Origin: Costus lasius
Taxonomy: Eukaryota; Streptophyta; Magnoliopsida; Zingiberales; Costaceae
Assembly (NCBI GenBank): GCA_027563935.2
Contig: JANVAS020000222.1
Location: 6,758,001-6,822,000, forward strand
Reading direction: 5' to 3'
Length of the DNA stretch: 64,000 bases
Of this stretch, positions 1 to 10,329 are shown piece after piece. The notes below the pieces were generated by a model that saw only the letters and a program-made list of their open reading frames with translations, made no database searches and was not told where the DNA came from. Made by a program: the position numbers and the translations under genes. Each line of letters begins with the position of its first letter. The first letter of the stretch is position 1.

Positions 1-1417
1 ACAGCCTTGATATGATTGAGACTAATATGTGTTCTAATCTTATAGGATGCTTCGAGCATGGAATAAGATGTAGACTCATGGGTACATTGGATGTACTGGA
101 CAGACCCTACTAGGATATTCAATTGCTTGTCACAATGTGAATAATCCTTGTCTGCAACAAGTGGCATATTTCCTCTGACTTGAGATCACTTGTGTTTCTA
201 AATGATGATTGGCATTGTTTTGAGGTAGTTCAATATCATTTGAAACATAATGGTTATAGACTATCTTGGATAATGAGCATGAGTCATGTTAGGGCACTAG
301 TGATAGATAAAGGATTGCCGTCTCCTAGTTTGGAGTGTGATGTTCCCAAGGGCCCCCCCTGGATGAGATGATTGAGAAAGTGTATGGCCATACCCAGATG
401 ACTGTGTTCATCTGATCTAATCATTCTCATCATATTGGAGTCACAGGCTTGACACGCTTGTCCAATAAGAACATCCAGTGGCAAAGGAAACATGTATGCC
501 TAGTGAAGTGGATTCACACTTGTGCTGTGGTTTGGGTGTAGTCTTGGAAGACTCTTTCCTTTATATCGGGAGACAGTGATGTGTTGCTAGATACCCCTCA
601 CTGATCGTGATAACGTAAGTTATCGTTACCGACATTTAAAGGAAACCCTTAGGGTCGTACAATTTGATGATATGGCTTACTCATGTCAGATCGTGTGGAC
701 TGAATTGTTTCGGTTCATTTTAAAGGGATTTAAACTCTAATTGTAAGTGAGATCTGGTCTGATCATGTTTGATTGATTAGGGCTTGAGATCGGTAAGCTT
801 CGATCGAGAGAAGTGATGCTAGATAGGTGAGATCAAGAGCATCGAGAGATCAACGGTTAGATCTTGAACCTTTGGGTTTAATGAGATCTAGATCAAAGGC
901 TTGGCTTAATTGGTCATTGAACCAAATGTCATTGAACTGGCTCATGTGTGAGCGCTTGGTTCAAATGAAAGAGATGAGCGTTCGGTTCACTTGGGTGAAC
1001 GTATGAACGCATGAGCATTGAGGGCTTTCTATATTTGGAAATTCGGTTTTCCAATTTGAGAGTAACGCCCCACGTTTGTGTGGAACACCTCTTACTCTCG
1101 TTCTCTTCTCCTTTCGACGACACTCTCGTGGGTGAAGGAGGTTAACGCCTTGGAGAAAATTCAGCCAAGCAAGAGTTCATCTCTCAATTCCCTTCAAGCG
1201 ATCAAGGAGACTTGAAGGTCTTTGCTAGCACAAAGAACATCAAGGAGAAGCCATCTCTCTTCTTGTGTGCGGCACCTTTGGAGGAGAGCCCTTTCGATCT
1301 CTGCTTCCAAGACGCCATCCATCAAATGGCATTGGTATGAATCTTTCGATCTTTACAAGGTTTTAAAGTTGATCATATGAATATATCACATGCGATCCTT
1401 ATGAAACCCTAATTCCT
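1..1417 (+). repeat. Copia (Angela-like) LTR, truncated at both ends
   Basis: This stretch aligns by eye with the copia LTRs at 27772-29460 and 18184-19875. Base 1 corresponds to about LTR position 211, so roughly 210 bp lie outside the window. Shared blocks include the purine-rich tract near 340-370, the block around 590-660 and the block around 740-810. Near the right end it has the small ATG-GCA-TTG exon followed by a GT donor at 1335-1336 that all LTRs of this family carry. The usual LTR end (CTTCA followed by the iMet primer site) is missing: similarity stops near 1417, where unrelated gypsy LTR sequence begins. No partner LTR or internal region is visible, so this is a solo or truncated LTR. 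Confidence 0.85.
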
Positions 1418-2028
1418 TCTATGAGATCTGGGCAGCGAATACGGTACCGTGACATTGTTGCATGAATATACGGCACTGCCGTATTCCTACCGAAACCTTA
1501 TCGTTAAATTTGTCCAAATATACGGCACCGTGTAAACGACCACGGTGGTGCCGTAATTCTGTTGAAACTCTCTGGTCAAAAACCTCGGACAATACGACAC
1601 CATGTAATTTCCCACGGTAGTGCCATAATTATGTCAAAACTTTCTATTTGAGAACACTGAAGAATATGGCACCGTGAAGATTCATACGGTAGTGCCGTAT
1701 TTCACCCAAAACTTCTGCTAAGAAATACGGTACCATGAGAGTAACGCTCAAAAATACGGTAGTGCCGTATTTTTGCAATTTGGCTCCTTTTTTCTTGAAA
1801 TTTGATGGGTAGACTCCTCTTGATGATTAGAACTCATTCATGCATTGATATTGTTCAAAAACCAGTGATAATAATGCCTTTTTACCTGAAATTCATTAAA
1901 AACCAAAGATTATGTAGATTCCGAAGTAGTTGGTAAAAAAGGGTATAAAAGCAAAGTAAAAGAGTAAGACTATGGCTCAAAAGACTACCAAATAAGTATG
2001 AAAAACTCTATGAAATTTGGAGTCATCA
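1418..2028 (-). repeat. Athila-like gypsy LTR fragment (U3 side) with an array of dyad motifs
   Basis: Between about 1430 and 1775 the sequence repeats short opposed motifs of the form ACGGCACCGT and ACGGTAGTGCCGTA with a spacing of about 73-80 bp. It then runs into sequence similar to 55020-55250, the start of the left Athila LTR read on the minus strand. The right end at 2028 reads TCATCA, i.e. TGATGA on the minus strand, matching the proposed LTR start at 55250. The left boundary at 1417 is where copia LTR similarity ends and is accurate to perhaps 10 bp. Lineage is inferred from the shared sequence at 54600-55250. It is a fragment with no internal region attached. Confidence 0.6.
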
Positions 2029-2250
2029 AAATCGAGCTTCCAATCAGCTTGAGGGGTGATCCTCTACCTTTTGCAAAGCCTACTGGAGCTGGAGAAATAT
2101 AGCAACTGAGCTCGATTCAAGCTCGAGATCTCTCAAAATCGAAAGTGGAAATCGATAGAAATAAGTTAGGAAAGGTCGCAAGAGGATTAGGAAGGCAAGG
2201 AATCGAAGAACACGGGAGGTCGGCGCGAAAATGAGTGAACAAGAGGATTC
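2029..2250. other. Unassigned 222-bp stretch
   Basis: This stretch lies between the gypsy LTR fragment and the Tekay element. It matches none of the repeats elsewhere in the window. It is purine-rich toward the right and has an imperfect inverted repeat of the GAGCTCGATT/AAGCTCGAG kind near 2108-2128. It does not contain the expected polypurine tract of the neighbouring LTR fragment. No convincing coding region is seen. It may be flanking sequence into which the neighbouring elements inserted. Confidence 0.5.
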
Positions 2251-3182
2251 TGTAACATCCCTCAGAATCACACCCCACACGCATACAAGTAAAATACGGG
2301 GTTTTTAAAAATTTTTACTCTTCCATTAAAACACAAGAAGAAAGCGGCATCGAAGGACATTACTACGGAACTGAAAACCGCACAGAACTGAGTAGGATCG
2401 ATTACTAGGAAATAGAAATCCGGAAATCCAGAAGAAAACAAAATCCGGCAGCAAGTATACTAAATTACTGCTGCACAGACCCATATATCCTGGAACAAAA
2501 CAGATGTCCACACTACACATATGTGGAGAACACAAATTTCAGAAATATTGCAGAAACTGATTATTCAGATACCAAATACAACAATAACTCGGTTACACAT
2601 TTCAGAATAAGAACAATTGTATTTTCATGACTCCAAAACTCGTATCCAACAATAAAACGAGACAACTATAATATAATATCCTGAAAACAGGCATAAGCCC
2701 TCAGGAGATAAAACGTGTCATATAAGTAAGTTAGGCACGCAGGCCTGATAAATCTTTAGAAGACAACTCTTAGAAATTATATGAAACATTAACAAGCATT
2801 ATAACAAATTAAGTAGCTGTAGCAATCACTGTCCTGACGTCTCGCCTGAAAATATTTAAACAACGGGGGTGAGCTAAAAAGCTCAGTGAGTAAAAGACAC
2901 TAAAAGCCATCCATAGTACACATCAAAAATATCATGCTTGCAGATAAGACACTTAACATGCACACTCATATTAGAAACAAAACATAATCAAATACAGACA
3001 GTTATAACAATAGACATCAAGCATGAAGTAGGGTATAAGTATACCAACCCATTCCAACTAATCACACCGCCCAACACCTCTATACGACAGATCGAAACAG
3101 AACTACAGAAATCAGAACTGACAAACAGAAAGTCAGAATTTTCAGAATCCAAACAGATAGTCTACATCGGAAACAGAAAGGC

Positions 3183-3236
3183 CACAGAAGGCCTGAAGAC
3201 CATAGAAGGTCTGATGACCACAGAAGGTCTGACCCC
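3183..3236. repeat. Three 18-bp tandem units in the Tekay LTR
   Basis: Three adjacent 18-bp units at 3183, 3201 and 3219 share the core AGAAGG(T/C)CTGA. The same array is present in the other LTR, 8079 bp to the right, so it predates this insertion. Confidence 0.8.
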
Positions 3237-3279
3237 ACCTCTGCCGAGGACGAGACATGCATGCATATCAGAAACAGAA

Positions 3280-3409
3280 TGGTAGAGGAGGTATCAGTGG
3301 GTGGCCCCCGTCTTGTCAGGACGTGGCACTCTGGCCTCCAATACTGGTAGAGGAGGTATCAGTGGGTGGCCCCCGTCTTGTCAGGACGTGGCACTCTGGC
3401 CTCCAATAC
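3280..3409. repeat. 65-bp tandem duplication in the Tekay LTR
   Basis: Two perfect 65-bp copies (3280-3344 and 3345-3409) both start TGGTAGAGGAGG. The same duplication sits in the other LTR at 11359-11488. It was therefore present in the parent element. Confidence 0.9.
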
Positions 3410-5580
3410 CCAGAACAGAACAGAAATAGTGGAGGGAGAACGGAAGGTGAGACCAACTCACATCTACCCTTCACTAGTGTCTCAAGGGTCGTAGTAGACT
3501 ATCAGCACCATTACAGCGCCACAAAAGGAGGGTAAGGACACGGAAGAGTGCTACACTAGGGCATAATTTTTACAGAACAGGTCATGCTGAAACGGAGGAG
3601 TAGGACTAACTACTACTCAATTCTCACATCATGCCCAAAGTGTCTCACAAACCAGAAAATGACACACCCCAATATCCAGTCCTTAACAAAATCACAATTT
3701 GCAGAAAATCAAAGCCGAACACACTTCATAATTTTTACCATCAACCAGAAGTGATATATGAGTGAATTCCTTGAATTCCTTAGATTTCAGGCAACTATCC
3801 TTAATTCATGTCAAACCATTCTATGTTCTCACAAAGGTTATAACACATTCAAAGTTTCAGAAAATTCACAACATATGTACAGAATAGAAATTTTTCACAT
3901 AACAAACAATTAAACAAGCCTAGGAATTATAGGAAAATATATACAGATATTCATTGTAATATTCTTCCCCAAAATTCCTAAAAAAAACGTGAGTCAAAAG
4001 AAATCACCGCAAGGGCGAAATTTTCAGAATCCTTGCAGAACATACAAATTTCATGAAAATAATTTCAGTCCCCCACTACAGATAATTTTAATTGCACGTT
4101 TGTGAAGGAAAATGACAAAAGCCCCAAAATTGGCCCGAACCATGATTTTCGAAAATTTCCTAAGTTCTTAGTTAAATCCCCAAATTTTGTTTTCTCTATA
4201 ATTTCTCATCAAGCAAATAATTTTAGAAGAACTACAGATCACAACTTAAGAGATTAAACCATACAGGATAAATTTTTCTCACAAAGGAATATTCGTCCGG
4301 CACAGGTAAATTTCGAATTTCACATATGCATAAGTAAGTAATCTAAAATAGGCAATATGATATTCACAATGAAGCTATTTGAATCTACTTTCCAATAGAA
4401 CTGAATCCGTCGGATTTGGAGTTATAACTGGGGAGGTATGGGTGTTCGAACATAGAAAGGTCGGGATTTCAGAATTCCAGAAAACAGATTCGTATATCAG
4501 AATTGCGACACAAATTTCAGATCCAATAACTAACAGAAAATAGGCGACATGGTAGTCAAAATGAATCCCTTCGAGTCTACTTTCTAATAAAACTGATTTG
4601 ACAAGATTTCGGGCTATACCTAGGGAGATATGATGGTTCGAACACATAAAGGTCGAAATCCAGATTTCCAGAAAACTGATTTTGTACAGCTAGATTGCAA
4701 TACAGATTGAAATACAAATACAGCTCGGATATGGTCGATATCACATTCAAATAAAAGCCGAATGTATCTAGTTTCATACAAAATTTATTTCGTGCGATTT
4801 GGATCTATAGGCCATGAGATATTGGGGTTATAGTACACAAAGGTCAGATTAGAGAATGCAGATTTCAGCAGAACAGGATTTTAAAACCCTATAAATATTT
4901 GAATTTGTCCCCATAGAAACGAATATCATGAGATTCAAAACCCAAATCAAGCATAGAAGACACAAGAGACGTCGAAATTTGGTTCATACAGATAATCATT
5001 GCAAATAACGAATTTTAATTGAATGATAATCTACAATTTAGCGGATTAGACTCCTTAGGATCGAATTACTCACCAGAAAAATCGTCCACAGAGAAAAACG
5101 CCAAGACAGAGGATCACCAGGAAATTCGTCCACCACCAGTCTACCACCACCAGCGTCAGAAATTTCAGGAGGCGCCAAGCACAGTGAGGGGCGACAACCA
5201 AAGGCGGCTAGGGCAAGAAAACACAAAAGTCATGAGGGAGAGGAGCCCTCACGCAATTCCTCTTTTTCTCCCACCCCAAACGGATCCAAGACCCAATAAC
5301 CCAGTTAACTTAAGTGAAAAAATCGGTTTTAAGGTTTACCTGGGCTTAACCACCCCGCGCCACTCCAATAACATCTGTGATATGCGCCACCATGGTGGAA
5401 GGAATTCCAGGAGCAAAGAATCAAGGTTGAGGGTTCAAATCCCCAACCAAAATAATTATTTTTGCCCTGTAGGAAAAAATTCCTACACTTAGGCAAAAAT
5501 CCCAAAATTTTAACAGATAAAAATACAGAAACAGAATTTCTAACCTTAAATCATAATTCAGAAAAATCGAGGGCGTTACA

Positions 5581-5593
5581 TCCTCCCCCCCTT
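5581..5593 (-). other. Tekay polypurine tract
   Basis: On the minus strand the 13 bases AAGGGGGGGAGGA directly abut the LTR start TGTAACGCCC. This is the expected position for plus-strand priming during reverse transcription. Confidence 0.9.
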
Positions 5594-5609
5594 ATAGAGC
5601 TTTAGTCCT

Positions 5610-8600
5610 CTAAAGCTGACCAAGCCCGTCACTGAACAGGTGAGGATGCTCATTTCTCATATCTGCTTCAACCTCCCAAGAGGCTTCTTCAACAGACTGA
5701 TTTCCCCAGATGACTTTCACAAGTGGAATAACCTTATTTCTCAGCACTTTCTCTTTTCTATCTTCAATTCTGAGAGGTTTCACCACAAAAGTCATATTCT
5801 CTTCAAGCTGAAGAGGTTCCAACTCTAGAACATGAGAAGGATCAGAACAATATTTTCTGAGTGCAAATACATGGAACACATTATGGGGGTGTTCCAGTGA
5901 TGGGGGCAGAGCAAGTCGGTATGCCACAGGTCCAACCCTCTCAATGATATCAAAGGGACCAATGTACCTGGGACTCAATTTTCCCCTCTTCCCAAATCTC
6001 ATCACCCCTTTCATAGGTGAGACCTTTAGGAAAACATGCTCTCCCACCAAAAACTCAAGAGGACGCCGCCTCACATCAGCATAACTCTTCTGTCTATCCT
6101 GAGCAATCTTCATCTTTCTCTGAATTTCTCTGATCTTCTCAGTGGATTCCTGAACAGCATCCGACCTTAGCACTGTTCTGTCCCCAGTTTCCTCCCAGCA
6201 TATAGGTGTTCTGCATTTCCTCCCATATAGGGCCTCATACGGAGCCATCTGTATGCTAGAGTGAAAGCTATTGTTGTAGGTGAACTCTATCAGTGATAAG
6301 TCCAGATCCCACTCAACAGACCAGTCAACCACATAAGATCTCAGAAGATCCTCAAGTGTCTGAATAGTTCTCTCTGTCTGACCATCAGATTGAGGATGAT
6401 ATGCAGTGCTGAAACTCAGATTAGTTCCCAAATCATCCTGTAATTTCTTCCAAAACCTGGACAGAAATCGAGGATCGCGGTCAGAGACAATGTCCAAGGG
6501 AACTCCATGCAATCTGACAATCTCATCGATGTACAGTTTTGCTAACCGATCCAAACTGTAAGTCATATTGATCGGTAAGAAGTGAGCTGACTTCGTGAGT
6601 CTGTCCACAATCACCCATACGGCATCATGATTCCTTCTGTTATTGGGCAGTCCACACACAAAGTCCATACTGATATGCTCCCACTTCCACTGAGGAATAG
6701 GGAGAGACTGGATCAAACCGCCCGGCCTCTGATGCTCAGCCTTCACGGTTTGGCAAGTCAAACATCTGGACACAAACAAATGCACATCCTTCTTCATACC
6801 ATGCCACCAGAAAGTCTTTTTCAGATCCTGATACATCTTGGTACTACCAGGATGAACGGTATACTTAGTGCAATGGCTTTCCTTAAGAATTTCATTTCTC
6901 AACTCAGGGTCCTCAGGGACACAGACCCTTCCACGGAATCTGAGGAGACCATCATCCGACATACTGAAATTCTCAACCCAGTCTTGCTCAGACCTCTCTT
7001 TCCACCGTAAAATATCCGGATCTGACTGCTGCCCTGATCTCAGTCTCTGCAGTAACTCTGACTGAACCCTGAGAGAAGCTAGAAGACCGCCTCTCTCACC
7101 CGGAGTCACACTCAGATGCATGTCACTGAACTCCTGCAATAGTCGCCACTCCTGGACTCGCAGTGCAGCTATCTGAGTCACAGGATACCGACTAAGAGCA
7201 TCAGCCACCACATTGGCTTTACCAGACTGATATTGGATGGTGAAGTCATAATCCTTTATCAATTCAAGCCATCGCCTCTGTCTCATATTCAGCTCTTTCT
7301 GAGTGAAGATATACTTCAAGGTCTGGTGATCTGTAAACAATTCAAATGTCTGTCCAAACAGATAGTGCCTCCAGATCTTCAAGGCAAAAACTACAGCTGC
7401 CAACTCCAGATCATGAGTGGGGTAGTTTACCTCATAGTCTTTGAGTTGCCTTGAAGCATAAGCAACTACCTTTCCTTGCTGCATCAGTACAGCACCCAGA
7501 CCCTTACCAGAGGCATCAGTGTACACAGTGAACTTCTCTCCATCACAGGGAATGATGAGGATAGGAGCACTGGTCAGTCTCCTTTTCAGTTCTTGAAAAC
7601 TAAACTCACAATCATCAGACCACTCAAACTTCAAATTCTTTCTAGTTAGCTTAGTCAGAGGACCAGCCAGCTTGGAAAAACCCTCCACAAAGCGGCGGTA
7701 GTATCCAACTAAGCCCAGAAAACTTCTGACCTCAGTCGCTGTAGTTGGTCTTCCCCAGTGAAGAATGGCCTCCACCTTCACTGGATCCACAGACACACCC
7801 TGGCCAAAAATAATGTGCCCCAGAAAGCCAATCTGATATAGCCAGAACTCACATTTGCTGGCCTTAGCATACAGCTGCTTCAGCCGCAGAATCTCCAGCA
7901 CCTTGCGCAAATCCTGAGAGTGATCTTGCGCATTCTTGGAGTAGATCAGAATATCATCAATGAAGACGACCACACATTTGTCCAGGAGCTCATGAAATAC
8001 CCTGTTCATCAGATCCATAAACACCGCAGGGGCATTTGTCAATCCAAAGGGCATAACAAGAAACTCATAGTGCCCATACCTGGTCCTGAATGCAGTTTTA
8101 GGTACATCCACCTCCTGAACTCTCAGCTGATGATAGCCAGACCTCAGGTCAATTTTAGAGAATACAGTAGCACCCTGCAACTGATCAAAGAGATCATCAA
8201 TACGGGGTAATGGGTACTTATTCCTAACAGTCACTTGATTGAGTTGACGGTAATCGATGCACATGCGCAAAGTACCATCCTTCTTCTTCACAAATAACAC
8301 AGGTGCTCCCCATGGAGAAACACTAGGTCGAATATACCCCTTCTCTAATAGTTCTTCCAGTTGCTTCTTCAGCTCCGTCAGTTCTGAAGTTGCCATCCTG
8401 TAAGGAGCTTTAGATATCGGTGCCGTGCCTGGCAACAACTCGATACCAAACTCAACTTCTCTGCTGGGTGGTAACCCAGATAAATCATCAGAGAAGAAGT
8501 CAGCAAACTCTCTTACCACAGGAATTTTAGCCAGATCCAAATCATACTCAGTCTGCACCTTGACATGCGCCAGATACCCCTTGCAGCCCTGGGCTAAAAG

Positions 8601-10181
8601 CTTCCTGGCCTGCAGATGAGATATCACCAAAGGCTCCTATTCTGAAATCCGGCCTTGGATAACCAGTTGCTGTCCATCACTTAGATGCAGAGTAATTAAC
8701 TTTTCAAAACAATCTAAAGTAGCATGATAGGCAGACAGCCAATCCATGCCCAGAATGATGTCATAGTCTTTCATAGGAAGACTAATCAAATCAATAGGTA
8801 AATCATATCCTTCAACCTTAATCAAACAGTCAGGATATGCTATATCTGTAGATACGGCCTCACCCATAGGTGTATGAACAGAAATACAGAAATCAAGTAT
8901 CCTAGGCAACACAGGCAGACATAGTGCAAAACATGCAGACACAAAGGATAAATTGGCACCAGGATCAAAAAGAATGCGTGCCAAATAACTAAACACATAA
9001 AGTGTACCTTCTACCACGGACTTCGAAGCCGAAGCATCCCTCTCCGCGATGGCATACACGCGAGTCTGCACCGTAGGCTTCTCACCCTGTCCTCTAGCAT
9101 CCGGCATAGGACAGTCCTTAATCATATGCCCCACCTTACCACATCTGAAGCAAGCGCCAGTCTTCCTGTAGCACTCATTATCCTGATGTTTAGTGCTCCC
9201 ACAGTGGGAACACTTCTTGCCATTCTGAGGAACTGTGCTGGCTGGCTTCTGATAAGGTTTGTATCTGCCCTTATTGTCTTTCTTCTTATTCTTGAAATTC
9301 TTCTTATCCTTACCACCCAGAGTGGGTGCGTAAGTCACAGAAGTAGGGGCGGATGCAGTGACTGGAATAGTATCAACAGCCATCTCAGCAATGCACCTCT
9401 CAGCAGTGCGAGCCCTGTCTACCACTTCAGCATAAGACTCCAAGTGTAGCATAGCTACCCTTGTCCTGATGTCTTTCCTCAAACCCCGCTGAAACTTCTT
9501 GGCTCTTCTTTCCTCGGTGTTGACTAAGTGAGGAGCATACCCCGACAACCGAGCGAATGTGGCCTCATACTGATCCACCGTCAGGTCACCCTGCTCAAGA
9601 TGAATAAACTCCACCTCGCGCTCCTCAGATAAGCTAGAGGGGAAGAACTTGGCATTGAACTTCATCATGAAGTACTGCCAATCAACAACTCCGGATTCAG
9701 TTGCCGCCAGTCTGACGACTCCCTTCCACCAGTCTTCGGCATCTCCACGCAACATGAAGACAGACAAACATAGCTTGTCTGCATCATCACAGCGCAAAAC
9801 CTGGAAAATCTTTTCCATTGTCAAAAGCCAATCCTCAGCCGCTCTGGGGCCCGGACTACCATAAAATGCAGTCGGGTTCAGGTGCTGAAACTCTCGAACC
9901 AACCGAGCATATCGTTGATGTGCGCCATCACCCAGAGGAGAACCAGCGCCACCCACACAGTGTGCAGCCGGTTGTGACTGTGACTGAGACTGTGTCTGCG
10001 ACAGCCGCTGCAATAACTGTTGCTGAACCTCCATGTGCTGCGCCTGCTGCTGCTGCATCATCTGAGTTTGCTACTGGATGAATGAGTTCTGTTGTTGCAT
10101 CATAGCAGTCATAGCCTCCATGGCCTGCCTCAGATCAGACTGTTGATCACTGTTGCTACTGCTAGATCTTGGTCGCACCAT
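5610..10181 (-). pseudogene. Tekay gag-protease-pol polyprotein with two in-frame amber codons
   Basis: One continuous minus-strand frame runs from an ATG at 10181 to the stop at 5610, about 1523 codons. It is interrupted by TAG at 10071-10073 (codon 37, inside a Gln-rich stretch, most simply CAG to TAG) and TAG at 8637-8639 (between protease and RT). A downstream Met-Met at 10061 could restart translation after the first. Visible domains are: gag; two CCHC knuckles (CSHCGSTKHQDNEC and CFRCGKVGHMIKDC, about residues 324-357); protease with D-P-G in place of D-S-G, a variant I believe occurs in this lineage; RT with FIDD near 7960; RNase H with TDAS; integrase with HHCC finger and D, D, E (MDF, SDRDP, QTER); a GPF module; and a C-terminal chromodomain near 5625-5780. 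Gag encapsidates the RNA and Pol copies and integrates it; the chromodomain is thought to target integration to chromatin. There is no frameshift. Without readthrough, no single product can be made. Confidence 0.92.
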
Positions 10182-10329
10182 TTTGTTTTTACCTGCATCA
10201 CATAACACGGTGGAATAACAACCAATATTAAATCACGGATCAGATCCTATCTTGGTTTCTAGCAATACACAAACAGAGTTTTCCTTCCCCGGAGTTTCTA
10301 ATTGCTAGTAATATTGCTCTGATACCATC
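10182..10329 (-). other. Tekay leader with iMet-tRNA primer-binding site
   Basis: This 148-bp untranslated leader separates the 5' LTR from the gag ATG. On the minus strand TGGTATCAGAGC at 10316-10327 is complementary to the 3' end of initiator Met tRNA and lies two bases from the LTR end. It primes minus-strand DNA synthesis. Confidence 0.9.

Larger units (their letters stand above)
2251..5580 (-). repeat. Tekay 3' LTR
   Basis: This LTR is nearly identical to 10330-13659. On the minus strand it starts TGTAACGCCC and ends GGGATGTTACA, with an imperfect terminal inverted repeat TGTAAC/GTTACA. Inside are an 18-bp motif repeated three times (3183-3236), a 65-bp tandem duplication (3280-3409) and a short hairpin GAGCTAAAAAGCTC near 2872. 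Near the right end at 5425-5450 is a T-arm-like sequence with GGTTCAAATCC. Apparent short reading frames here are repeat noise: they are conserved only because the two LTRs are near-identical copies. Confidence 0.93.

Noticed and set aside
3183..3409. CRISPR-like tandem array
   Set aside because: The 18-bp units have no spacers, the 65-bp unit occurs only twice, and both lie inside a plant LTR.
3257..3535. A 92-codon frame, identical at 11336-11614, as a possible LTR-encoded protein
   Set aside because: It spans the 65-bp tandem duplication, and its duplication is just LTR identity; there is no domain.
6627..7010. A plus-strand frame of 127 codons inside Tekay pol
   Set aside because: It is a shadow of the strongly supported minus-strand integrase and RNase H coding sequence.
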